Source: Paremcibacter congregatus (lineage in GTDB: Bacteria > Pseudomonadota > Alphaproteobacteria > Sphingomonadales > Emcibacteraceae). Taken from it: a stretch of DNA of 64,000 bases. The DNA lies in the NCBI RefSeq assembly GCF_006385135.1, contig NZ_CP041025.1, positions 2,139,501-2,203,500 of the forward strand, in the 5' to 3' direction. A program made the position numbers and the translations under genes. This document shows positions 46,301-53,884 of this stretch, piece after piece. A model generated the notes under the pieces. It had not been told where the DNA came from, made no database searches, and saw only the letters and a list, made by a program, of their open reading frames with translations. The stretch's first letter is position 1, and each line of letters starts with the position of its first letter.

Positions 46301-46499
46301 TGGAAACAATGACCGTAGCGAAGGTATAATTGGGCTGGATCTCCTGTCTGATCTTCTGCATGAAGAAGATCCCGCCAATAAGCATCAACAGCATAAGAAG
46401 ATTTGCGGCCACATGGTTCTGCGCCATCCAGTTAACAGGGTTGAATTTATTATAAATCTTTTTTTTCACGATGTTGTTCCAATTTAGGGCGACATCCAA
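43314..46499 (-). CDS. RND efflux transporter permease subunit (AcrB/MdtB superfamily)
   Basis: This 1061-residue inner-membrane antiporter has 12 expected helices: one after NPVNWMAQNHVAANLLMLLM, a large periplasmic porter loop, a helix bundle including IMTLGIVVDDAIIVGESI (two proton-relay Asp), and a repeated second half ending at ALHAIHYDF. It pumps substrates through the adaptor and outer-membrane factor encoded upstream. The overall sequence resembles the AcrB/CusA-type group lacking obvious metal-binding Met clusters, so drugs or lipophilic compounds are more likely than metals; this is inference. Gap to the adaptor gene 86 bp; order outer-membrane factor, adaptor, permease. Confidence 0.93.
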   Translation of the reverse strand: MDVALNWNNIVKKKIYNKFNPVNWMAQNHVAANLLMLLMLIGGIFFMQKIRQEIQPNYTFATVIVSMSYPGASPEEVEENIILAIEASLQSVEGLDRIRSTASEGFANVYVDIEGGENLDRVLQNVRNAVDIITSFPTDAERPNIRLDDDARWLTTIGISGDVPEKVLHDLVNRIKSDLLHMEGVIQVLPQINKDPEISIEIPQSVLRSLNVTLPEVAQRVGDAAKDVPSGDVETTDGQYILRTEGRREYGMEFKNIPLKTDSDGSQVTLGDVSTIRSGFEENTSFFSYNGAPGMIVYVYQSKNSRAMELANRVHQYVEDLSSTLPDTLKLDLPSKRTEKYSERMDMLIDNGMVGLLLVVLTLGLFLNPRLAFWVGVSIPVVFISSFSILYYLDVSINMISMFAFIMTLGIVVDDAIIVGESIHAKRQQGLSVRDAVVEGANDMILPVIFAVGTNIIAFIPLIMLPGDMGQYMKSLPIVAVVVFTVSLIEALFILPAHLNAKDKKRKWPNFLKPLQRTLLFREHVANGLDRFRDIKFRKALTWAIDHRYITVVLFTGGLILIAAWFESNRIDFHWYPQIPSDRVSAKLTMPADASFEDLITISENIEAAGVSAIQELGSLDDVESRSVSAGLYNSVYSSVTFELVSESHREFDQNDFVRLWREKAGDVPEAHSLVFDFLASFGGGSGVYVDMRHSSNVVLETAAKELAATMKTIEGLVDVTDGLAQGKKQLRYTLTDEATSLGFTENELGRQLRAAFFGAEAVRMLRDSHQVKVWVRLPVQERNSLNDLENFVVRSPSGVELPLSQATDIEYSRTFTDIRREDGRRNIYVGGVMDMAAGSESLAKRELTENILPALKAKYPGLQAGLRGSFSSRSGYSTMSMIGMGLGIVSVVVFALMASLFRSYLQGFIVIMTIPYCMAAAVAGHIIMGYGLTSNSMFGMIALAGMVVNGSLVLTSRMNDLIRTGIEYREAIIEGSISRFRPILITSLTTTVGLLPMLFETSQQALFLVPFAIALSFGTVVSSFVVLLLIPALHAIHYDFKAWKDAEVAELEVTAGVTKV

Positions 46500-46585
46500 C
46501 TATTGGGGTGCCTCATTTACGGCTTAGTTTATTGATTACGCAACACGTCTTACTGCACAGAATCTGATCTTGAGCCTGTATTTTT

Positions 46586-47776
46586 CTACATGCGTGGTCC
46601 GCGCATAAACCGGTCATTTCGGTAACGGGTATTCACTTTGGTACCCGGTGCCACACCTGCAACCCGGCTCACAATCATTCGATCATTATTCTCAAGATTT
46701 GGTAAAATGATAATACTATCAGGCATTTCCCAAAGGACCGTTGCGGCCCGCACTTGCAGCTTGTCCTCGACATCCACAACATAGAGCCTGTCATTATCAA
46801 GAAGCGCTCTTCTCGGAATTTCAAAAGCACCATTAACCGCACCAGCATCTAGGGTCGCTTCTACGTGGCTGCCAATCAATAAGGAGGGTTTTCCTGTTCT
46901 ATTAGCAGAATAAAGTGGATTTAACACCTCAACTATGGCCCCTCCCATACGTGTTGTTGAAACCAAATTAGCCCTGAGACCCACAATTTCGCCCTGATAT
47001 TCATGGCCATTTGATTTGATTGTGACAGACGCGCCAACTTTTTTGCTTGTTTTGCTGTGTAGTCGCCCCATGTGCTTTTGCTGTACCCGTAGTTCCACCC
47101 AAAACTTATCCGCCCGTGCAAGCTTGCCAGTCACAGTACCTGACAGGAGAACCTCACCTATTGCAGAAGAGGTTTCAAGAACTAGCGCGTTATACGGTAA
47201 CCTTAGCTTTGTGCGAGCCAGCGCAAGCGCCGCCCGGTCATAGGCATTTTGCGCAATCGCTTGCTCTGCCTCAAATTGCCTTAACTGCGGTTTCCTGAGC
47301 GCAAGGGCCTTTGACGTTTCATCAAAGGAAAAATCTCCCTCAAGCAGATTAAACTCCTCTTTCGCAATCTGCTGCTGCCCTTTTTCAAGTGCTACTGATG
47401 CCATAGCTCTAGCAAGCTTTGCCTCGGCTTCCCTCAGTGCAAGTTCATAGTCAGTCGCCTCAATCTGAATGATAGGTTCACCGGCAGGGATCATGCCGCC
47501 CGGCCTAAAACTTGGATGGATAGCGATAACTTTGCCACCTACTTGCGGTCGAAGTATCACTTCCTGTTGTGCAGGCCCCACAAGACCCTGCGCTTGTACG
47601 GTCACGTCATAAGAACCTGTTGTCAGGTCCATAATCTCAACCATAGGTGCGATATATTCTGCCGGCTTACGCTTACTTTCTGGCGCAGTCGTAATGAGCG
47701 CGTAAGAAACAACAACGAAACTAGCCGCCAACGCTACCGGCAAGACAGCCCGTGTTTTTAGCCATTTTTTTACCAT
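46586..47776 (-). CDS. RND efflux periplasmic adaptor subunit
   Basis: The 396-residue membrane-fusion protein has an N-terminal anchor helix (AVLPVALAASFVVVSYALI, about 11-29), a lipoyl-like half (GSYDVTVQAQGLVGPAQQEV) that reappears after a helical hairpin (about 125-215, with ALREAEAKLARAMASVALEK), then beta-barrel and membrane-proximal domains. It links the RND pump to the outer-membrane factor in a hexameric tube. It lies 30 bp after the outer-membrane factor gene and 86 bp before the pump gene. Confidence 0.92.
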   Translation of the reverse strand: MVKKWLKTRAVLPVALAASFVVVSYALITTAPESKRKPAEYIAPMVEIMDLTTGSYDVTVQAQGLVGPAQQEVILRPQVGGKVIAIHPSFRPGGMIPAGEPIIQIEATDYELALREAEAKLARAMASVALEKGQQQIAKEEFNLLEGDFSFDETSKALALRKPQLRQFEAEQAIAQNAYDRAALALARTKLRLPYNALVLETSSAIGEVLLSGTVTGKLARADKFWVELRVQQKHMGRLHSKTSKKVGASVTIKSNGHEYQGEIVGLRANLVSTTRMGGAIVEVLNPLYSANRTGKPSLLIGSHVEATLDAGAVNGAFEIPRRALLDNDRLYVVDVEDKLQVRAATVLWEMPDSIIILPNLENNDRMIVSRVAGVAPGTKVNTRYRNDRFMRGPRM

Positions 47777-47806
47777 TATAAATTCCTAATCTGTAGAAGT
47801 CACAAG

Positions 47807-49207
47807 CTATGAGCTTTCTGCAATAATCTGTCCGCCCATGGCGGTATGAAGTTTAATCTGAGCGCGCAACAAGCTGGATTGCAAAGTCAGCAAAGACCGC
47901 TCTTGTTGTTGAATGGTGCGCATTGCGGTCAATACCAGGAGGTAATCACTGGCACCGAACCGATAGCGGCGTTCTGCAGCAGCGTGTAAGTTACGAGCAT
48001 TTTCCAGCCTTGCTTTCGCTAACGCATATTCTGTTATCCGACGTTTTTCTTCAGCGAGTAATCCATTCACTTCGACCACAGCGTTAAGCCATGCCTCGAT
48101 GTAGATCGTTCCCGCGCGTTCCCGCGACGCGCGCCGCGCTTTGATAGCGGCACGCTTAACACCGCCATCAAAGAAAGTAAAAGCAGCAGAAAGTGTGCTG
48201 GAAATAATAGAGGAAATATCACCAGACTTAAGCGTGGCAATCGCTGAACTGGAAAATTCAAAGGAGGGCAAGCGATCCTTAATAGCACTGGATAGTTGAC
48301 TATCCGCAGCATCAACGCCTGCTTTTAACGCTCTCATATTCGGGCGGCTCCCCAGTAGCCCTATCGGCGTTACCACCACTTCTATTTCAGGAAGAACTGG
48401 CAGTTTTTGAAATCCATTTGTCGCAACATTTCCAGGCAAGGCACCCATAAGCAGCGAAAGACGATCAAGGGCACCTTGTCTTTCCGCGACGAGACGAGGG
48501 GTTTCCTGTTCCAACGATGCAACAAGGTCGCGCTGCTGCAACACGTCCACGATGTTTGCTTGGCCTTTGGTATACCTATAGGCCGTAAGCTTATATGATG
48601 TCCTGCTTGTTTCAAGCTGTGCTTTATTAAGAGACTGTAACTGGCTCTGCTCTGCGGCATCAACTACAGCAACAACCACATCCCGCATGACCTCTATGCG
48701 GGTATTTTCCAGTTCCTCTCTGGTCTGTTCTACCTCGTAGGCTGCGGCACGCCTACGGACTTTTATTTTGCCAAACAGATCAATCGGAATACGTAGATCA
48801 ACCGAACCACTTGAAGACTGACTGGTGCTGGCCGCGACACCACTGTTTTCATTTCCCGCACGCGTTCTTGTCGTTTTAACACCAATATCCACTTTGGGCA
48901 TAATCCCGGCGTCAATACTCTTCATATTAGCTATTGCCTCGCTGTACCGTGCTTCGGCCACTTTAATTGCCGTATTATTTTTAAGTGCAATTTTGGTTAA
49001 CTGACCGATTTCTGATGTGACCGTAAGCGCGGTTAGCCCATCTTCGATATATCCATCTACATGCTGGACGGGATAAACCTCATTCCCCTCAGAAATTCTG
49101 GATGGCATTACCCAAGGTTTGTTCTCCCCAACACTGCCCGCACAGCCCGTGAGAACAAATATGGAAATAAAAATAATAGGCCCTATTTTTACCTGTCGTT
49201 TAATCAC
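47807..49207 (-). CDS. TolC/OprM-like outer-membrane efflux lipoprotein
   Basis: This 466-residue outer-membrane factor has a lipobox (FVLTGCAGS, lipidated Cys22) and two repeats of the OEP domain with long coiled coils (IALKNNTAIKVAEARYSEAI in the first; LARKAVL-type region replaced by LKAGVDAADSQLSS in the second), and GASDYLLVLTAMRTIQQQE near the end. It forms the trimeric outer-membrane exit duct of the pump. It is first in the operon, with its promoter in 49208-49470, shared with the divergent regulator pair. Confidence 0.92.
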   Translation of the reverse strand: MIKRQVKIGPIIFISIFVLTGCAGSVGENKPWVMPSRISEGNEVYPVQHVDGYIEDGLTALTVTSEIGQLTKIALKNNTAIKVAEARYSEAIANMKSIDAGIMPKVDIGVKTTRTRAGNENSGVAASTSQSSSGSVDLRIPIDLFGKIKVRRRAAAYEVEQTREELENTRIEVMRDVVVAVVDAAEQSQLQSLNKAQLETSRTSYKLTAYRYTKGQANIVDVLQQRDLVASLEQETPRLVAERQGALDRLSLLMGALPGNVATNGFQKLPVLPEIEVVVTPIGLLGSRPNMRALKAGVDAADSQLSSAIKDRLPSFEFSSSAIATLKSGDISSIISSTLSAAFTFFDGGVKRAAIKARRASRERAGTIYIEAWLNAVVEVNGLLAEEKRRITEYALAKARLENARNLHAAAERRYRFGASDYLLVLTAMRTIQQQERSLLTLQSSLLRAQIKLHTAMGGQIIAESS

Positions 49208-49342
49208 ACAGCTCCATCACAATTTATTTTAATCTTTTGGCCACACTTGCTTGACGCACAAAATTTTTCACTCACATTCAAACAATGTCAGCGGATCATA
49301 CAAACTGAGACCGTAAAAAGTATGTCACCCGTCGCACAAAAA

Positions 49343-49387
49343 TGTATCAAACTGTCCCGAAGTGCCTACCTGACACAGTTTGATACA
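49343..49387. promoter_or_regulatory. 13-bp perfect inverted repeat between the efflux operon and its regulators
   Basis: Arms TGTATCAAACTGT (49343-49355) and ACAGTTTGATACA (49375-49387) flank a 19-nt spacer. It lies 83 bp before the response-regulator start and 135 bp before the outer-membrane factor start, so it is positioned to act as a shared operator. Alternatively it forms an RNA hairpin. Confidence 0.55.
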
Positions 49388-49470
49388 AATTACTGACAAT
49401 GGGGAGGCGACAAAACCCGCCAAGCGTTCTATATATAAGGTGCGTCCATAAAATCTACGTGCAGAAAAAG

Positions 49471-50193
49471 ATGACAAACAACCAAGCCCATATACTTGTT
49501 ATTGATGATGAAAAAGACATCAGAGACCCACTTGCCAAATATTTGAGCAAGCATGGTTTTCGGACAACTGTTGCGGCAGACGGCAAAGAAATGGATCAGG
49601 TGCTGGCGACATCAAGTGTCGATCTTGTCGTTCTGGATATTATGATGCCTGGCGAAGATGGGCTTAGTATTTGCCAGCGGTTGCAAGAAACATTACAAAT
49701 ACCGGTTATTCTTTTAACGGCCCTGACTGAAGATACCGACCAAATTGTCGGGCTAGAGCTTGGTGCTGATGACTATGTAAACAAACCTTTTAATCCGCGG
49801 GAGCTGCTCGCACGGATTAAATCCGTTTTGCGCCGCAGCCAGATGCTACCTCGAAGAACGCGGCAATCAAAAGGATTAGTCAAATTTGACAGGTGGCGTT
49901 TTGATTTCTCATGCAGGGAAATATTGGGGCCGGACGATGTCGCCATTCGGTTAAGTTCCGGCGAGCACCTGCTGTTGATCTCCCTCCTTGAGCACGCGGG
50001 CATCACTCTCAGCCGAGATCAACTGCTAGACCTGACAAAAGGCCGGGAAGCTCAGCTTTTTGACCGGAGCATTGATAATCAAATCAGCCGTTTACGGCGC
50101 AAGCTAGAAACAGACCCCAGGAACCCACTGATCATTCTGACCCAGTGGGGTGGCGGTTATGTGTTTGCAGCCGAACTGGAGTGGGTATCATGA
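49471..50193 (+). CDS. OmpR/PhoB-family response regulator
   Basis: The 240-residue regulator has a receiver with the acidic pair in VIDDEKD, phosphoacceptor Asp in LVVLDIMMPGEDGLS and Lys in DYVNKPFNPRE, followed by the winged-helix effector domain (about 135-240, with REILGPDDVAIRLSSGEHLL and DNQISRLRRKLE). ATG 49471 directly follows AGAAAAAG; the frame to 49399 adds unrelated residues. It overlaps the kinase gene by ATGA and is divergent from the RND efflux operon, which it very likely controls. Confidence 0.93.
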   Translation: MTNNQAHILVIDDEKDIRDPLAKYLSKHGFRTTVAADGKEMDQVLATSSVDLVVLDIMMPGEDGLSICQRLQETLQIPVILLTALTEDTDQIVGLELGADDYVNKPFNPRELLARIKSVLRRSQMLPRRTRQSKGLVKFDRWRFDFSCREILGPDDVAIRLSSGEHLLLISLLEHAGITLSRDQLLDLTKGREAQLFDRSIDNQISRLRRKLETDPRNPLIILTQWGGGYVFAAELEWVS

Positions 50194-51563
50194 AGTTATT
50201 CTCTCGCCTTATACCTAAAAGCATGACTGGACAGATGATCGCCATTCTTACTCTAGCACTTACATTATTGCTCGCGACCTTTACAATTCTTGAGTTCTTA
50301 AAGAACGACACTGCAATAGAAACGGCACAAAAATCGGATACCTTAGACAGGCTCAAGAGAATCAAACCTATACTTGAAAATATAGAAGCGGAGCAGCTTG
50401 AAAATTTTTTTACTTTCACATCATCCTGTCATGAAGGTTATACACTGACTGATAAACCATTTGACTTTCACGGTACTACTGAAGAAACCAATCAGCTCGA
50501 GATGCGGATCGCTCAGGAACTGCCTCTTGATGAAAGTCTGATATTGGTCGGCCAAGCTCGTCTCACTCAAGACAATTTTTCCTATAAACTATGTAGCCCG
50601 TCTGAAATCGACCTGCCAATGGATGGTATCGTTATTAGTATAAAACTCCGTTCGGGCAAATGGTTTAACACTGAGGTTCACCCACATGAGTGGCATGTAC
50701 AGTATATAATCGACTGGATTATGTGGTCCGGCAGTGCCTTTTTTATCATCGGAGGTACCGCAATTTTCTTTATGCGTCGCTTAAGTAAACCGCTCAACAA
50801 TTTGACCAACGCAACACAAAGCTTTGGTCGAGGCCTGAATGTTTCTGAAGTAGAAGAAAGCGGACCTCCGGACGTAAAACGGGCGATAGAATCCTTCAAC
50901 GCAATGCAAAAACAGGTAGCGGATGAAATTACAAAACGCACGAACACACTCGCGGCCATAAGCCATGATGTACGTACCCCGCTCACGGCGCTCCGTATTA
51001 AAGCTGAGTTGATTGATGATTTAGACATCCGGGAAGACTTGATTTCAAGCATTAATAAGATGGAAAAAATCACCACCTCCGCGTTAGAATTCCTCAGAGG
51101 GGAAAGTCGCACTGAACCCATGCGGAATGTGGACCTAAGCGCATTAGTGGAAAGCGAATGCCTCGATTTTTCAGAATTAGGCCAGAAGGCCACCTTCATT
51201 GGCAAACAAAATATCCACTATACATGCCGCCCAGACGCCCTTGCCCGAGCCATACGTAACCTGATAGAAAATGCCCTCAAGTATGCGGGTAGTGCTCGTG
51301 TTGACCTGCAGCTCGGGACTGACTTTGTGAGCATATCCATTTCAGATGATGGCCCGGGTATCCCCCACGATAAGATTATATGTGCTCTTGAACCTTTTGA
51401 ACGCCTTTCAAAAGCGCGGGAAAGTAATCAAGGTGGGTTTGGCCTAGGCCTCACTGTTGCCAAAGCAATTTCTGAGGGTCATGACGGCGAACTTATTTTA
51501 ACAGCAAACAAACCAACAGGGTTGATTGCAACTATCCAACTACCAAAGGTGGGGCAATTTTAA
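50190..51563 (+). CDS. EnvZ-type sensor histidine kinase
   Basis: The 457-residue membrane kinase has helix 1 (MIAILTLALTLLLATFTIL, about 15-33), a periplasmic loop of about 125 residues with a Cys pair, helix 2 (about 172-195), HAMP, the phosphoacceptor box AAISHDVRTPLTALRIKAEL and the ATPase domain with DDGPGIP and GGFGLGLTVAKAI. It partners the regulator upstream (ATGA overlap) and probably senses envelope stress or pump substrates. It is followed with no gap by a fragment of a different kinase. Confidence 0.93.
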   Translation: MKLFSRLIPKSMTGQMIAILTLALTLLLATFTILEFLKNDTAIETAQKSDTLDRLKRIKPILENIEAEQLENFFTFTSSCHEGYTLTDKPFDFHGTTEETNQLEMRIAQELPLDESLILVGQARLTQDNFSYKLCSPSEIDLPMDGIVISIKLRSGKWFNTEVHPHEWHVQYIIDWIMWSGSAFFIIGGTAIFFMRRLSKPLNNLTNATQSFGRGLNVSEVEESGPPDVKRAIESFNAMQKQVADEITKRTNTLAAISHDVRTPLTALRIKAELIDDLDIREDLISSINKMEKITTSALEFLRGESRTEPMRNVDLSALVESECLDFSELGQKATFIGKQNIHYTCRPDALARAIRNLIENALKYAGSARVDLQLGTDFVSISISDDGPGIPHDKIICALEPFERLSKARESNQGGFGLGLTVAKAISEGHDGELILTANKPTGLIATIQLPKVGQF

Positions 51564-51707
51564 ATGCTTATTGACACTACAAAACAGGAAGGGTCCGGTA
51601 TTGGCCTAAGTCTATCCCGGCAAATTATGCTCGCTCATCACGGTAGCATTAGTTGCCACAATAACGATATGGGCGGCGCCTCATTTCGACTAATTTTTAA
51701 AAGCTAA
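51564..51707 (+). pseudogene. 3' fragment of a second histidine kinase
   Basis: Starting directly after the kinase stop, 47 residues read TTKQEGSGIGLSLSRQIMLA, then HHGSISCHNN and GGASFRLIF, ending in TAA. This is the G2 box and last strand of a HATPase_c domain of the NtrY/YfhK type (the kinase at 61128 has KHGSGIGLVLCRQIIEAHKG at the same place). The rest of that gene is missing, so this marks a recombination junction at the right edge of the efflux locus. Confidence 0.7.
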
Positions 51708-51850
51708 TTCTAAGATTTATAATTTATTTCTTTGGGTCGATGGGGCCAGTCATATATGACCATACATGACAGAGCCCTTAATACTATTCATGCATGATAG
51801 TTGATCGATTGACACCAACTGATTGTAGTCTTGTGGTTGGCATGTTTAAA

Positions 51851-52273
51851 CTATTCCAGCTCAACCCACGTTGCAATTTTATTAGCGATACGCCATTTAC
51901 CTTCAACCTTTAGGATAAGCATATAGTCTGTATAAAGACGATCATTCCATTCTATTTCTACTTTTACCATTGCGGAACGGTCTGTAGAATCAATTTTTAT
52001 AATCCGTCCATAACGGGGGACGACCTTTCCTTCTTCAATTCGAGAGATGTAATCTGGTCCTTTACGGCGCAATAACTCCCCACTACTTCCCAGCCATTGA
52101 ATTTCCAAACTTGGTAGAAATGCCTCCTCTACAAGCTGTGGCTTACCTTGAGACGTCCCATCAAGATATTTTTGAACAACAACGCTTATATCATCTAATT
52201 CTGTATTTTTTTGCCCGCAAGATACTAGGCTAAGTCCAAATACTATGATGATAATAATTCTAAATACTTTCAT
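51851..52273 (-). CDS. small lipoprotein with NTF2/lumazine-binding-like fold
   Basis: The 140-residue protein has a lipoprotein signal (IIIIIVFGLSLVSCGQ, Cys19) and an NTF2-like domain: VVVQKYLDGTSQGKPQLVEE, FLPSLEIQWL, and the paired C-terminal strands VKVEIEWNDRLYTDYMLILK and WRIANKIATW. These are typical of Lumazine_bd_2/SnoaL-like proteins, usually small-molecule binding. It stands alone among decayed sequences. Its ATG (52273) has AAAGGAG upstream. Confidence 0.72.
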   Translation of the reverse strand: MKVFRIIIIIVFGLSLVSCGQKNTELDDISVVVQKYLDGTSQGKPQLVEEAFLPSLEIQWLGSSGELLRRKGPDYISRIEEGKVVPRYGRIIKIDSTDRSAMVKVEIEWNDRLYTDYMLILKVEGKWRIANKIATWVELE

Positions 52274-52690
52274 TTTTATCTCCTTTATTCATTTCGGCAT
52301 GGATGTTTTACTGTGCGTGGTAGCCAATAAAATTCGTATAATTTATGCACTGCTTTTAACACTTAGAAATATTACGATTGACACAGTGTTTGCAGAGCAA
52401 TGATCTATCGGCACCGTATATTGTATACAACATTGCCTCTGGCGTGCTCCCATAGAGTGGTCCACTACTTAAGTTAGGCTTTTAGCGCTTGCCGTCCTGC
52501 TGTGGCGGCGGCAATGTAGTGTAGGGCTAAACAGTAGAACAAGTCATCCCATTATTTGAATTGCCCCGTGTTTGATAATACCATTGGTATTCATCCAACG
52601 GCTGCGGAGGAGTTTGTTATCATGCGTGAGTCCGTAACTTGATGTTAGGAAATAGATTCATTGTCGCGACAATCCTCGTCTTCGAGTTAT
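52274..52690 (-). mobile_element. decayed insertion-sequence-like remnant
   Basis: A minus-strand reading ending at TAA 52474-52476 gives FYCLALHYIAAATAGRQALK, which resembles the extreme C-terminus of IS5-family transposases (cf. RFKQWRRIATRYDxLAxxYLAAVxLAA), here with an in-frame stop and no intact upstream part. A short palindrome AGTGGTCCACT (52456-52466) sits just past the stop. The rest of the interval shows no gene. Confidence 0.4.
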
Positions 52691-53046
52691 AAATGGGTGC
52701 GAGAGAGAAGCTTTGGTGGCTTTTTGGCTAAAGTTTTTACAAAAAGCAAGCGATTCTTTTACAAGGCCCTTAAAGGTTTCATTATCGCAGTCTAAACCGC
52801 CTATCATTCACCATCCCTCCATGGGTTTCCCGGCAAAATCCATCACCCTCAATCGCCATATTTTTTGCTTAAAAGCTCAAATTTATCGACACCAAGCCGC
52901 ACAATTAGGTCGCATTGATTGATGCCCGCACGCATATTTCCATGGAGTGAATAGCTAAATCCACCGAACATGCGGGTTTCTTCTGTACTGGGTATATTTG
53001 CCATAATAGGCATCAATCGGTCGGCGACATCCTGATTAAAAGCCAC
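52691..53046 (-). pseudogene. TfoX N-terminal-domain gene, broken
   Basis: From ATG 53046, 65 residues match a TfoX/Sxy N-terminal domain (RLMPIMANIPSTEETRMFGG, then FSYSLHGNMRAGI and LIVRLGVD), stopping at 52849. The expected continuation RVMDFAGKPMEGW follows in a shifted frame and then, past a TGA, DNETFKGLVKESLAFCKNF. One frameshift and at least one stop separate the pieces, so the gene is inactive. Intact TfoX-domain proteins are linked to competence regulation. Confidence 0.6.
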
Positions 53047-53203
53047 AACTCCACTTCCTCATTGTTGTGTGTATAATTCTAAATAAAGTAGTATGAAGCC
53101 CCAGACTTCCTAAACACCTTTGAGCTTTAATTCTCTTAAAAAGAACATAACACGTGACTTAGAAGTTAATATAGCACCCATAAAATAGCGTCAAGTGAAT
53201 ATT

Positions 53204-53256
53204 GATACGATTTTCGTATTGATTTTTGAAATAATCGATGATATGGTTTTCGTATC
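53204..53256. promoter_or_regulatory. two operator-like palindromes upstream of the catabolic operon
   Basis: ATACGATTTTCGTAT (53205-53219, perfect 6-bp arms) and GATATGGTTTTCGTATC (53240-53256) are variants of one motif repeated 36 bp apart, ending 31 bp before the first gene of the operon. The operon encodes an HxlR regulator, the obvious candidate to bind them. Confidence 0.5.
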
Positions 53257-53287
53257 AGATAGATTTGTTTATTTTGAAAGTCAGGCT

Positions 53288-53884
53288 ATGATACAACACA
53301 CAAAAAAGAACCGTTTATGTCATTTAAATCCTCCCTACACTCAGGAAATATCCTCGGCACTTCAATTCATAAAGCCCAAAAACAATGACATTGATACCCT
53401 CAAATTGTTTCGTACTTTTGTAAAGAATTTACCCTTAACAACAGTTATGGGAGAATTGGGTAAATTTTTCTTATCAGCAGGTCAGAACGAGGGCGCATCC
53501 TTTGATTTACGTTCCCGTGAAATTGTTATCGTTAGGGTAACAGCACGCTGCCATTGTGAATATGAATGGGGGGTACATATCGCAATGTTCACAAAGAAAG
53601 CGAAACTCACGACTGATCAAACATATTCCCTTGTTCATGGAGATAGCGGCGATACATGCTGGTCATCTCTGGATGCCGCCCTAATTAATATGGTGGATGA
53701 CTTTCATGATACCGGCACCCTGCGTGACGAAACATTTACTTTATTAAGTAATCATTTCACAGAAACGCAATTGATGGAATTTTTCATCCTTGCCGGCTGG
53801 TATCATGCCATTTCATATTTTGCCAATGGCGCAAAAACCGAACTGGAAGACTGGGCAACGCGTTTCCCCAAAAAGGTCAAATAA
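53288..53884 (+). CDS. carboxymuconolactone decarboxylase-like protein
   Basis: This 198-residue all-helical protein is of the CMD/AhpD superfamily. The conserved region is DLRSREIVIVRVTARCHCEYEWGVHIAMF, abbreviated here as LRSREIVIVRV ... CHCEYEWGVH: the Cys-x-Cys with following Glu and His lies where family members place CxxC-x3-H. It may be a decarboxylase/hydrolase or a redox protein. The first of five genes that nearly abut. The frame opens at 53195, but the operator palindromes lie in that stretch and ATG 53288 fits the family N-terminus better. Stop and next start overlap (TAATG). Confidence 0.75.
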   Translation: MIQHTKKNRLCHLNPPYTQEISSALQFIKPKNNDIDTLKLFRTFVKNLPLTTVMGELGKFFLSAGQNEGASFDLRSREIVIVRVTARCHCEYEWGVHIAMFTKKAKLTTDQTYSLVHGDSGDTCWSSLDAALINMVDDFHDTGTLRDETFTLLSNHFTETQLMEFFILAGWYHAISYFANGAKTELEDWATRFPKKVK

